Source: Colletes latitarsis
Lineage: Eukaryota; Arthropoda; Insecta; Hymenoptera; Colletidae
Direction: 5' to 3'
Length of the DNA: 64,000 bases
Assembly (NCBI RefSeq): GCF_051014445.1
Contig: NC_135134.1
Coordinates: 4,121,672 to 4,185,671, forward strand
The stretch's first letter is position 1; the number at the start of each line of letters is the position of its first letter. Of this stretch, positions 36,246 through 47,070 are shown piece by piece. The notes beneath the pieces were generated by a model. The model made no database searches and was not told where the DNA came from. It saw only the letters and a list, made by a program, of their open reading frames with translations. The translations under genes and the position numbers were made by a program.

Positions 36246-37199
36246 TATCCTCTAAAATACTAATCGCACCCAGGTTTAATTGACTGTTTCGGTGTGGTAC
36301 CGCATTACTACGTGATCCAAACCAGAAAAACGCCACGATCTGGCCAACAAGTATGCGAAAAATGCGAAAGCAGGAGCCAGATAATTGCAAATACCAGACC
36401 TAACCCAAACATAACCAGCTTTATCCTCCAAAATATTCTTCGCAACCAGGTTTCATTGACTGCTTCGGTGCGGAACCACATTACGACGGGATACAAACCC
36501 GAAAAAGCCCTGGATCTGGCCAACAAGTATACGAGAAAGGCGAAAGTACGAGCCAGATGAGGGCAAATCCCAGACCTAACCCAAACATAACCAGCCTTAT
36601 CGTCCAAAATATTCTTCGCAACCAGGTTTCATTGACTGCTTCGGTGCGGAACCACATTACTACGGGATACAAACCCGAAAAAGCCCTGGATCTGGCCAAC
36701 AAGTATACGAGCAATGCGAAGGTACGAGCCAGATGAGGGCAAATCCCAGACCTAACCGAGACATAACCGGCGTTATCCTCCAAAATATTAATCGCAACCA
36801 GGTTTAATTGACTGTTTCAGTGTGGTACCGCATTACTACGTGATCCGAACCAGAAACAGCCTAGGATCTTGCCAACAAGTAGGCGAAAAATGCGAAGGTA
36901 CGAGCCAGATGAGGGCAAATCCCAGACCTAACCGAGACATAACCGGCGTTATCCTCCAAAATATTCATCGCAACCAGGTTTCATTGACTGCTTCGGTGCG
37001 ATACCACATTACGACGGGATACAAACCCGAAAAAGCCCAGGATCTGGCCAACAAGTATACGAGCAATGCGAAAGTACGAGCGAGATGAGGGCAAATCCCA
37101 GACCTAAGCCAGACATAACCGGCGTTATCCTCTAAAATATTAATCGCAACCAGGTTTAATTGACAGTTTCGGTGTGGTACCGCATTACTACGTGATCCA

Positions 37200-37630
37200 A
37201 ACCAGAAAAAGCCCAGGATCTTGCCAACAAGTAGGCGAAAAATGCGAAGGTACTAGCCAGATAAGGCAAATCCCAGACCTAACGGAGACATAACCGGCGT
37301 TATCCTCCAAAATATTAATCGCAACCAGGTTTAATTGACTGTTTCGGTGTGGTACCGCATTACTACGTGATCCGAACCAGAAAAAGCCCAGAATCTTGCC
37401 AACAAGTAGACGAAAAATGCGAAGGTACGAGACAGATGAGGGCAAATACCAGACCTAACCCAAACATAACCAGCGTTATCCTCCAAAATATTCATCGCAA
37501 CCAGGTTTCATTGACTGCTTCGGTGCGGAACCACATTACGACGGGATACAAACCCGAAAAAGCCCTGGATCTGGCCAACAAGTATGCGAAAAATGCGAAA
37601 GTACGAGCCAGATGAGGGCAAATCCCAGAC
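37200..37630. repeat. Region IV duplicated segment, copy 1 (partner 39,663-40,093)
   Basis: Shares with its partner a one-base deletion (GATAAGGCAAATCCC), GAAGGTACTAGCC, CCTAACGGAGAC, CCCAGAATCTTGCC and the following CATTACGACGGGATAC monomer. The offset is 2,463 bp (14 monomers minus one base). Confidence 0.88.
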
Positions 37631-37700
37631 CTAACCGAGACATAACCGGCGTTATCCTCTAAAATATTAATCGCAACCAGGTTTAATTGACAGCTTCGGT

Positions 37701-38975
37701 GTGGTTCCGCATTACTACGTGATCCGAACCAGAAAAAGCCCAGGATCTGGCCAACAAGTATGCGAAAAATGCGAAAGTAGGAGCCATATGATTGCAAATA
37801 CCAGACCTAGCCCAAACAAAACCAGCGTTATCCTCCAAAATATTCATCGCAACCAGGTTTCATTGACTGCTTCGGTGCGGAACCACATTACGACGTGATA
37901 CAAACCCGAAAAAGCCCTGGATCTGGCCAACAAGTATACGAGCAATGCGAAAGTACGACCCAGATGAGGGCAAATCCCAGACCTAACCCAGACATAACCG
38001 GCGTTATCCTCTAAAATATTCATCGCAACCAGCTTCTATTGACTGTTTCAGTGTGGTGCCACATTACTACGTGATCCAAACCAGGAAAAGCCCAGGATCT
38101 GGCCAACAAGTATGCGAAAAATGCGAAAGTAGGAGCCAGATCAGGGCAAATCCCAGACCTAACCGAGACATAACCGGCGTTATCCTCTAAAATATTAATC
38201 GCAACCAGGTTTAATTGACTGTTTCGTTGTGGTACCGCATTACTACGTGATCCAAACCAGAAAAAGACCAGGATCTAGCCATCAAGTAAGCGATAGATGC
38301 GAAAGTGCGAGCCAGATCAGGGCAAATACCAGAGCAAACCCAGACATAACCGGCGTTATACTCTAAAATATTAATCGGAACCAGGTCTAGTTGTCTGTTA
38401 CGGTGTGGTACCGCATTACTACGTGTTCCAGACCAGAAGAAGCCCAGGATCTTGACAAGAAGTAGGCGGAAAATGCGAAGGTACGAGCCAGATGATTGCA
38501 AATACCAGAACTAACCCAGCCATAACCAGCGTTATCCTCTAAGATACTAATCGGAGCCAGCTTTTATTGACGGTTTCAGTGTGGTATCACATTGCTACGT
38601 GATAGAGACCAGAAAAAGGCCAGGATCTGGCCAGCAAGTATGCGAAAAATGCGAAAGTACGAACCAGATGAGGGCAAATACCAGACCTATCCTAGACATA
38701 ACCGGCGTTACCCTCTAAAATATTAATCGGAACCAGGTTTATTTGACTGTTTCAGTGTGGTACCACATTACTACGTGGTCCAAGCCAGAAAAAGGCCAGG
38801 CCCTGACCAACAAGTATGCGAAAAAGGCGAAAGTAGGAGCCAGATAAGGGCAAATCCCAGACCTAACCGAGACATAACCGGCGTTATCCTGTAAAATATT
38901 AATCGCAACCAGGTTTAGTTGAATGTTTCAGTGTGGTACCAAATTACTACGTGGTCCAAACCAGAAAAAGGCCAG
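37701..38975. repeat. Left-end segment of Region IV related to its right end (partner about 45,971-47,070)
   Basis: 37,701-38,160 aligns with 45,971-46,430 at an offset of 8,270 bp, and about 38,390-38,970 aligns with 46,484-47,064 at 8,094 bp. The change is one monomer, the ATCTAGCCATCAAGTAAGCG variant at about 38,220-38,390, which is missing on the right. Shared marks include TATTCATCGCAACCAGCTTC followed by CCAAACCAGGAAAAGC, and GTCTGTTACGGTGTGG with CTTGACA-GAAGTAGGCG. The copies have many substitutions, so this duplication is older than A/B. Confidence 0.8.
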
Positions 38976-39415
38976 GATCTGGCCAACAAGTATGCGAAAA
39001 ATGCGAAAGTACGAGCCAGATGAGGGCAAATCCCAGACCTAACCCAAACATAACGGGCGTTATCCTCTAAAATATTAATCGCAACCAGGTTTAATTGACT
39101 GTTTCGGTGTGGTACCGCATTACTACGTGATCCGAACCAGAAAAAGCCCAGGATCTTGCCAACAAGTAGGCGAAAAATGCGAAGGTACGAGCCAGATGAG
39201 GGCAAATCCCAGACCTAACCGAGACATAACCGGCGTTATCCTCTAAAATATTAATCGCAACCAGGTTTAATTGACTGTTTCGGTGTGGTACCGCATTACT
39301 ACGTGATCGGAACCAGAAAAAGCCCAGGATCTTGCCATCAAGTATGCGATAGATGCGAAAGTGCGAGCCAGTTGAGGGCAAATACCAGAACTAACCCAGA
39401 CATAACCGGCGATAT

Positions 39416-39591
39416 CCTCTAAAATATTAATCGGAACCAGGTTTAGTTGAATGTTTCAGTGTGGTACCTAATTACTACGTGGTCCAAGCCAGAAAAAGGC
39501 CAGGATCTGGCCAACAAGTATGCGAAAAATGCGAAAGTACGAGCCAGATGAGGGCAAATCCCAGACCTAACCGAGACATAAACGGCGTTAT
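39416..39591. repeat. Representative monomer, TTTAGTTGAATG variant (Region IV)
   Basis: Diagnostics are TCGGAACCAGGTTTAGTTGA, ATGTTTCAGTGTGGTACCTA, ATTACTACGTGGTCCAAGCC and AAAAAGGCCAGG. Nine examples lie between 38.9 and 45.7 kb and I saw none in blocks A and B or Regions I-II, so it marks Region IV. Confidence 0.87.
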
Positions 39592-39662
39592 CCTCTAAAA
39601 TATTAATCGCAACCAGGTTTAATTGACTGTTTCGGTGTGGTACCGCATTACTACGTGATCCG

Positions 39663-40093
39663 AACCAGAAAAAGCCCAGGATCTTGCCAACAAGTAGGCG
39701 AAAAATGCGAAGGTACTAGCCAGATAAGGCAAATCCCAGACCTAACGGAGACATAACCGGCGTTATCCTCCAAAATATTAATCGCAACCAGGTTTAATTG
39801 ACTGTTTCGGTGTGGTACCGCATTACTACGTGATCCGAACCAGAAAAAGCCCAGAATCTTGCCAACAAGTAGGCGAAAAATGCGAAGGTACGAGAGAGAT
39901 GAGGGCAAATACCAGACCTAACCCAAACATAACCAGCGTTATCCTCCAAAATATTCATCGCAACCAGGTTTCATTGACTGCTTCGGTGCGGAACCACATT
40001 ACGACGGGATACAAACCCGAAAAAGCCCTGGATCTGGCCAACAAGTATGCGAAAAATGCGAAAGTACGAGCCAGATGAGGGCAAATCCCAGAC
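39663..40093. repeat. Region IV duplicated segment, copy 2 (partner 37,200-37,630)
   Basis: Matches copy 1, including the shared one-base deletion near 39,726. It differs at a few bases (GTACGAGAGAGATG here versus GTACGAGACAGATG in copy 1). Confidence 0.88.
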
Positions 40094-41510
40094 CTAACCC
40101 AAACATAACGGGCGTTATCCTATAAAATATTAATCGCAACCAGGTTTAATTGACTGTTTCGGTGTGGTGCCGCATTACTACGTGATCCGAACCAGAAAAG
40201 GTCCAGGATCTGGCCAACAAGTATGCGAAAAATGCGGAAGTACGAGCCAGATGAGGGCAAATCCCAGACCTAAGCTAGACATAACCGGCAATATCCTCTA
40301 AAATATTAATCGGAACCAGGTTTAGTTGAATGTTTCAGTGTGGTACCTAATTACTGTGTGGTCCAAGCCAGAAAAAGGCCAGGATCTCGCCAACAAGTAT
40401 GCGAAAAATGCGAAAGTACGAGCCAGATGAGGGCAAATCCCAGACCTAACCGAGACATAACCTGCGTTATCCTTTAAAATATTAATCGCAACCAGGTTTA
40501 ATTGACTGTTTCGGTGTGGTGCCGCATTACTACGTGATCCGAACCAGAAAAAGCCCAGGATCTTGACAACAAGTAGGCGAAAAATGCAAAGGTACGAGCC
40601 AGATGAGGGCAAATCCCAGACCTAACCCAGACATAACCGGCGTTATCCTCTAAAATATTAACCGCAACCAGGTTTAGTTGAATGTTTCAGTGTGGTACCT
40701 AATTACTACGTGGTCCAAGCCAGAAGAAGGCCAGGATCTGGCCAACAAGTATGCGAAAAATGCGAAAGTACGAGCCAGATGAGGGCAAATCCCAGACCTA
40801 ACCGAGACATAACCGGCGTTATCCTCTAAAATATTAATCGCAACCAGGTTTAATTGACTGTTTCGTTGTGGTACCGCATTACTACGTGATCCAAACCAGA
40901 AAAAGCCCAGGATCTTGACAACAAGTAGGCGAAAAATGCAAAGGTACGAGCCAGATGAGGGCAAATCCCAGACCTAACCGAGACATAACCGGCGTTATCC
41001 TCCAAAGTAATAATCGCAACAAGGTTTAATTGGCAGTTTCGGTGTGGAACCGCATTACTACGTGATCCGAACCAGAAAAAGCCCAGGATCTTGCCAACAA
41101 GTTGGCGAAAAATGCGAAGCTACGAGCCAGATGATTGCAAATGCCAGAACTAACCCAGCCATAACCACCGTTATCCTCTAAGATACTAATCGGGACCAGC
41201 TTTTATTGACGGTTTCAGTGTGGTACCACATTACTACGTGATACAGACCAGAAAAAGGCCAGGATCTGGCCAGCAAGTATGCGAAAAATGCGAAAGTGCG
41301 AGCCAGATGAGGGCAAATCCCAGACCTAACCGAGACATAACCGGCGTTATCCTCTAAAATATTAATCGCAACCAGGTTTAATTGACTGTTTCGGTGTGGT
41401 ACCGCATTACTACGTGATCCAAACCAGAAAAAGGCCAGGATCTAGCCATCAAGTATGCGATAGATGCGAAAGTGCGAGCCAGATGAGGGCAAATCCCAGA
41501 CCTAACCGAG

Positions 41511-41518
41511 ACATACAT
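41511..41518. other. Four-base tandem slippage (CATA duplicated)
   Basis: GAGACATACATAACCGG stands in place of GAGACATAACCGG, making this monomer 180 bp. The extra four bases copy the adjacent CATA, which fits replication slippage. It is the largest length gain I found within a monomer in this window. Confidence 0.9.
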
Positions 41519-42382
41519 AACCGGCGTTATCCTCTAAAATATTAATCGCGACCAGGTTTAATTGACTGTTTCGTTGTGGTAGCGCATTACTACGTGATCC
41601 AAGCCAGAAAAATGCCAGGATCTAGCCATCAAGTATGCGATAGATGCGAAAGTGCGAGCCAGATGAGGGCAAATACCAGAACTAACCCAGACATAACCGG
41701 CGTTATCCTCTAAAATATTAATCGGAACCAGGTTTAGTTGAATGTTTCAGTGTGGTACCTAATTACTACGTGGTCCAAGCCAGAGAAAGGCCGGGATCTG
41801 GCCAACAAGTATGCGAAAAATGCGAAAGTACGAGCCAGATGAGGGCAAATCCCAGACCTAACCGAGACATAACCGGCGTTATCCTCTAAAATATTAATCG
41901 CAACCAGGTTTAATTGACTGTTTCGGTGTGGTACCGCTTTACTACGTGATCCTAACCAGAAAAAGCCCAGGATCTTGACAACAAGTAGGCGAAAAATGCA
42001 AAGGTACGAGCCAGATGAGGGCAAATCCCAGACCTAACCGAGACATAACCGGCGTTATCTTCCAAAGTAATAATCGCAACAAGGTTTAATTGACAGTTTC
42101 GGTGTGGAACCGCATTACTACGTGATCCAAACCAGAAAAAGCCCAGGATCTTGCCAACAAGTTGGCGAAAAATGCGAAGCTACGAGCCAGATGATTGCAA
42201 ATACCAGAACTAACCCAGCCATAACAACCGTTATCCTCTAAGATACTAATCCGAACCAGCTTTTATTGGCGGTTTCAGTGTGGTACCACATTACTACGTG
42301 ATACAGACCAGAAAAAGGCCAGGATCTGGCCAGCAAGTATGCGAAAAATGCGAAAGTACGAGCCAGATGAGGGCAAATACCA

Positions 42383-42392
42383 GACCTCCCAG
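42383..42392. other. Two-base deletion in a Region IV monomer
   Basis: CAGACCTCCCAGACATAGCC stands where the sister monomer near 45,020 has GGACCTATCCCAGACATAGCC, giving a 174-bp monomer and a two-base phase shift downstream. Confidence 0.85.
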
Positions 42393-43639
42393 ACATAGCC
42401 GGCGTTATCCTCTAAAATATTAATCGGAACCAGGTTTATTTGACCGTTTCAGTGTGGTACCACGTTACTACGTGGTCCAAGCCTGAAAAAGGCCAGGATC
42501 TGGCCAACAAGTATGCGAAAAATGCGAAGGTACGAGCCAGATGAGGGCAAATCCCAGACCTGACCGAGACATAACCGGCGTTATCGTCTAAAATATTAAT
42601 CGCAACCAGGTTTAATTGACTGTTTCGGTGTGGTACCGCATTACTACGTGGTCCAAACCAGGAAAAGCCCAGGATCTAGCTATCAAGTATGCGATAGATG
42701 CGAAAGTGCGAGCCAGATGAGGGCAAATACCAGGACTAACCCAGACATAACCGGCGTTATCCTCTAAAATATTAATCGGAACCAGGTTTAGTTGAATGTT
42801 TCAGTGTGGTACCTAATTACTACGTGGTCCAAGCCAGAAGAAGGCCAGGATCTGGCCAACAAGTATGCGAAAAATGCGAAAGTACGAGCCAGATGAGGGC
42901 AAATCCCAGACCTAACCGAGACATAACCGGCGTTATCCTCTAAAATATTAATCGCAACCAGGTTTAATTGACTGTTTCGGTGTGGTACCGCATTACTACG
43001 TGATCCGAACCAGAAAAAGCCCAGGATCTTGCCAACAAGTAGGCGAAAAATGCGAAGGTACGAGCCAGATAAGGCAAATCCCAGACCTAACCGAGACATA
43101 ACCGGCGTTATCCTCCAATATATTAGTCGCAACCATGTTTAATTGACTGTTTCGGTGAGGTACCGCATTACTACGTGATCCAAACCAGAAAAAGGCCAGG
43201 ATCTAGCTATCAAGTATGCGATAGATGCGAAAGTGCAAGCCTGATGGGGGCAAATACCAGAACTAACCCAGACATAACCGGCGTTATCCTCTAAAATATT
43301 CTTCGGAACCAGGTTCAGTTGAATGTTTCACTGTGGTACCAAATTACTACGAGGTCCAAGCCAGAAAAAGGCCAGGATCTGGCCAACAAGTATGCGAAAA
43401 ATGCGAAAGTACGAGCCAGATGATTGCAAATACCAGAACTAACCCAGCCATAACCAGCGTTATCCTCTAAGATACTAATCGGAACCAGCTTTTATTGACG
43501 GTTTCAGTGTGGTACCACATTACTACGTGATACAGACCAGAAAAAGGCCAGGATCTGGCCATCAAGTATGCGAAAAATGCGAAAGTGCGAGCCAGATGTG
43601 GGCAAATCCCAGACCTAACCGAGACATAACCGGCGTTAT

Positions 43640-43815
43640 CCTCTAAAATATTAATCGCAACCAGGTTTAATTGACTGTTTCGGTGTGGTACCGCATTACT
43701 ACGTGATCCAAACCAGAAAAAGGCCAGGATCTAGCCATCAAGTATGCGATAGATGCGAAAGCGCGAGCCAGATGAGGGCAAATCCCAGACCTAACCGAGA
43801 CATAACCGGCGTTAT
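43640..43815. repeat. Representative monomer, ATCTAGCCATCAAG variant (Region IV)
   Basis: Diagnostics are GGATCTAGCCATCAAGTATG, CGATAGATGCGAAAG and the GCGCGAGCC or GTGCGAGCC ending. It often precedes the TTTAGTTGAATG monomer in Region IV (for example at about 39,340, 41,630, 42,690, 44,090 and 45,490). Confidence 0.85.
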
Positions 43816-44871
43816 CCTCTAAAATATTAATCGCAACCAGGTTTAATTGACTGTTTCGTTGTGGTACCGCATTACTACGTGATCCAAGCCAGAAAAAGGC
43901 CAGGATCTGGCCAACAAGTATGCGAAAAATGCGAAAGTAGGAGCCAGATCATGGCAAATCCCAGACCTAACCGAGACATAACCGGCGTTATCCGTTAAAA
44001 TATTAATCGCAACCAGGTTTAATTGACTGTTTCGGTGTGGTGCCGCATTACTACGTGATCCAAACCAGAAAAAGGCCAGGATCTAGCCATCAAGTATGCG
44101 ATAGATGCGAAAGTGCGAGCCAGATGAGGGCAAATACCAGAGCAAACCCAGACATAACCGGCGTTATCCTCTAAAATATTAATCGGAACCAGGTTTAGTT
44201 GAATGTTTCAGTGTGGTACCTAATTACTACGTGGTCCAAGCCAGAACAAGGCTAGGATCTGGCCAACAAGTATGCGAAAAATGCGAAAGTACGAGCCAGA
44301 TGAGGGCAAATCCCAGACCTAACCGAGACATAACCGGCGTTATCCTCTAAAATATTAATCGCAACCAGGTTTAATTGACTGTTTCGGTGTGGTACCGCAT
44401 TACTACGTGATCCTAACCAGAAAAAGCCCAGGATCTTGACAACTTGTAGGCGAAAAATGCAATGGTGCGAGCCAGATGAGGGCAAATCCCAGACCTAACC
44501 GAGACATAACCGGCGTTATCCTCCAAAGTAATAATCGCAACAAGGTTTAATTGACAGTTTCGGTGTGGTACCGCATTACTACGTGATCCGAACCAGAAAA
44601 AGCCCAGGATCTTGCCAACAAGTAGGCGAAAAATGCGAAGCTACGAGCCAGATGATTGCAAATACCAGAACTAACCCAGCCATAACCACCGTTATCCTCT
44701 AAGATACTAATCCGAACCAGCTTTTATTGGCGGTTTCAGTGTGGTACCACATTACTACGTGATACAGACCAGAAAAAGGCCAGGATCTTGACAAGAAGTA
44801 GGCGAAAAATGCGAAGGTACGAGCCAGATGATTGCAAATACCAGAACTAACCCAGCCATAACCAGCGTTAT

Positions 44872-45047
44872 CCTCTAAGATACTAATCGGAACCAGCTTT
44901 TATTGACGGTTTCAGTGTGGTACCACATTACTACGTGATACAGACCAGAAAAAGGCCAGGATCTAGCCAGCAAGTATGCGAAAAATGCGAAAGTACGAGC
45001 CAGATGAGGGCAAATACCGGACCTATCCCAGACATAGCCGGCGTTAT
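44872..45047. repeat. Representative monomer, TTTTATTGACGG variant (Region IV)
   Basis: Diagnostics are CCTCTAAGATACTAATCGG, CCAGCTTTTATTGACGG, TTTCAGTGTGGTACCAC, GTGATACAGACCAG and AGCAAGTATGCG. It follows monomers ending in CCCAGCCATAACCAGCG. A related but distinct version (AATACTAATCGGGACC) occurs in Region I near 5,285 and 8,454. Confidence 0.84.
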
Positions 45048-45429
45048 CCTCTAAAATATTAATCGGAACCAGGTTTATTTGACCGTTTCAGTGTGGTTCC
45101 ACGTTACTACGTGGTCCAAGCCTGAAAAAGGCCAGGATCTGGCCAACAAGTATGCGAAAAATGCGAAAGTGCGAGCCAGATGAGGGCAAATCCCAGACCT
45201 AACCGAGACATAGCCGGCGTTATCCTCTAAAAGATTAATCGCAACCAGGTTTAATTGACTGTTTCGGTGTGGTACCGCATTACTACGTGATCCAAGCCAG
45301 AAAAAGGCCAGGATCTGGCCAACAAGTATGCGAAAAATGCGAAAGTAGGAGCCAGATCAGGGCAAATTCCAGACCTAACCGAGACATAACCGGCGTTATC
45401 CTCTAAAATATTAATGGCAACCAGGTTTA

Positions 45430-45440
45430 ATTGAGTTTCG
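45430..45440. other. Two-base deletion in a Region IV monomer
   Basis: TTTAATTGAGTTTCGGTG stands in place of TTTAATTGACTGTTTCGGTG. The phase of all later monomers is shifted by two bases. Confidence 0.85.
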
Positions 45441-45719
45441 GTGTGGTACCGCATTACTACGTGATCCAAACCAGAAAAAGGCCAGGATCTAGCCATCAAG
45501 CATGCGATAGATGCGAAAGTGCGAGTCAGATGAGGGCAAATACCAGAACTAACCCAGACATAACCGGCGTTATCCTCTAAAATATTAATCGGAACCAGGT
45601 TTAGTTGAATGTTTCAGTGTGGTACCTAATTACTACGTGGTCCAAGCGAGAAAAAGGCCAGGATCTGGCCAACAAGTATGAGAAAAATGCGAAAGTACGA
45701 GCCAGATGAGGGCAAATCC

Positions 45720-47070
45720 CAGACCTAACCGAGATATAACCAGCGTTATTCTCTAAAATATTAATCGAAACCAAGTTTAATTGACTGTTTCGGTGTGGAA
45801 CGTCATTAATACGGGATCCAAACCAGAAAAAACCCTGTATCTGGCCAAGAAGTATGCGAAAAACGCGAAAGTATGAGCCAGAGGATTGGATATCCCAGAC
45901 CTAACCGAGACATAACCGGCGTTATCCTCTAAAATATTAATCGCACCCAGGTTTAATTGACTGTTTCGGTGTGGTACCGCATTACTACGTGATCCAAACC
46001 AGAAAAACGCCACGATCAGGCCAACAAGTATGCGAAAAATGCGAAAGTAGGAGCCAGATGATTGCAAATACCAGACCTAACCCAAACATAACCAGCCTTA
46101 TCCTCCAAAATATTCTTCGCAACCAGGTTTCATTGACTGCTTCGGTGCGGAACCACATTACGACGGGATACAAACCCGAAAAAGCCATGGATCTGGCCAA
46201 CAAGTATACGAGCAATGCGAAAGTACGAGCCGGATGAGGGCAAATCCCAGACCTAACCCAGACATAACCGGCGTTATCCTCTAAAATATTCATCGCAACC
46301 AGCTTCTATTGACTGTTTCAGTGTGGTGCCACATTACTACGTGATCCAAACCAGGAAAAGCCCAGGATCTGACCAACAAGTATGCGAAAAATGCAAAAGT
46401 AGGAGCCAGATCAGGGCAAATCCCAGACCTAGCCGAGACATAACCGGCGTTATCCTCTAGAATATTAATCGGAACCAGGTTTCGTTGTCTGTTACGGTGT
46501 GGTACCGCATTACTACGTGATCCAGACCAGAAAAAGCCCAGGATCTTGACACGAAGTAGGCGAAAAATGCGAAGGTACGAGCCAGATGATTGCAAATACC
46601 AGAACTAACCCAGCCATAACCAGCGTTATCCTCTAAGATACTAATCGGAGCCATCTTTTATTGACGGTTTCAGTGTGGTACCACATTGCTACGTGATACA
46701 GACCAGAAAAAGGCCAGGATCTGGCCAGCAAGTATGCGAAAAATGCGAAAGTACGAACCAGATGAGGGCAAATACCAGACCTATCCCAGACATAACCGGC
46801 GTTACCCTCTAAAATATTAATCGGAACCAGGTTTATTTGACTGTTTCAGTGTGGTACCACATTACTACGTGGTCCAAGCCAGAAAAAGGCCAGGATCTGA
46901 CCAACAAGTATGCGAAAAATGCGAAAGTAGGAGCCAGATCAGGGCAAATCCCAGACCTAGCCGAGACATAACCGGCGTTATCCTCCAAAATATTAATCGC
47001 AATCAGGTTCAATTGACTGTTACGGTGCGGTGCCGCATTACTACGTGATCCAAACCAGAAAAAGCCCAGG
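45720..47070. repeat. Right-end segment of Region IV related to 36.0-36.6 kb and 37.7-38.9 kb
   Basis: 45,720-46,250 aligns with 36,046-36,573 (end of block A): AACGTCATT, then TCGCACCCAGG with AAAAACGCCACGATC, then TATTCTTCGCAACC with GGTGCGGAACC. From about 45,971 it also aligns with 37,701 onward. The sequence just before block B is therefore a rearranged relative of the sequence at the end of and just after block A. Confidence 0.82.

Larger units (their letters stand above)
18945..36903. repeat. Block A: first copy of the macro-duplication (about 18 kb)
   Basis: From 18,945 onward the sequence matches block B, starting at 47,097, at an offset of 28,152 bp. The offset then steps through 28,153, 28,329, 28,505, 28,857, 28,681, 27,449 and 27,097. 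Apart from one step of one base, all steps are multiples of 176, so the copies differ by whole monomers. In aligned stretches I saw only scattered single-base differences, so the duplication is young relative to the monomer diversity. The left end of A runs inside an ordinary CCAAGAAG/AAGAACGCG monomer, so A looks like the undisturbed copy. Homology is followed to 36,903 only because block B is cut by the window end. Confidence 0.92.
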
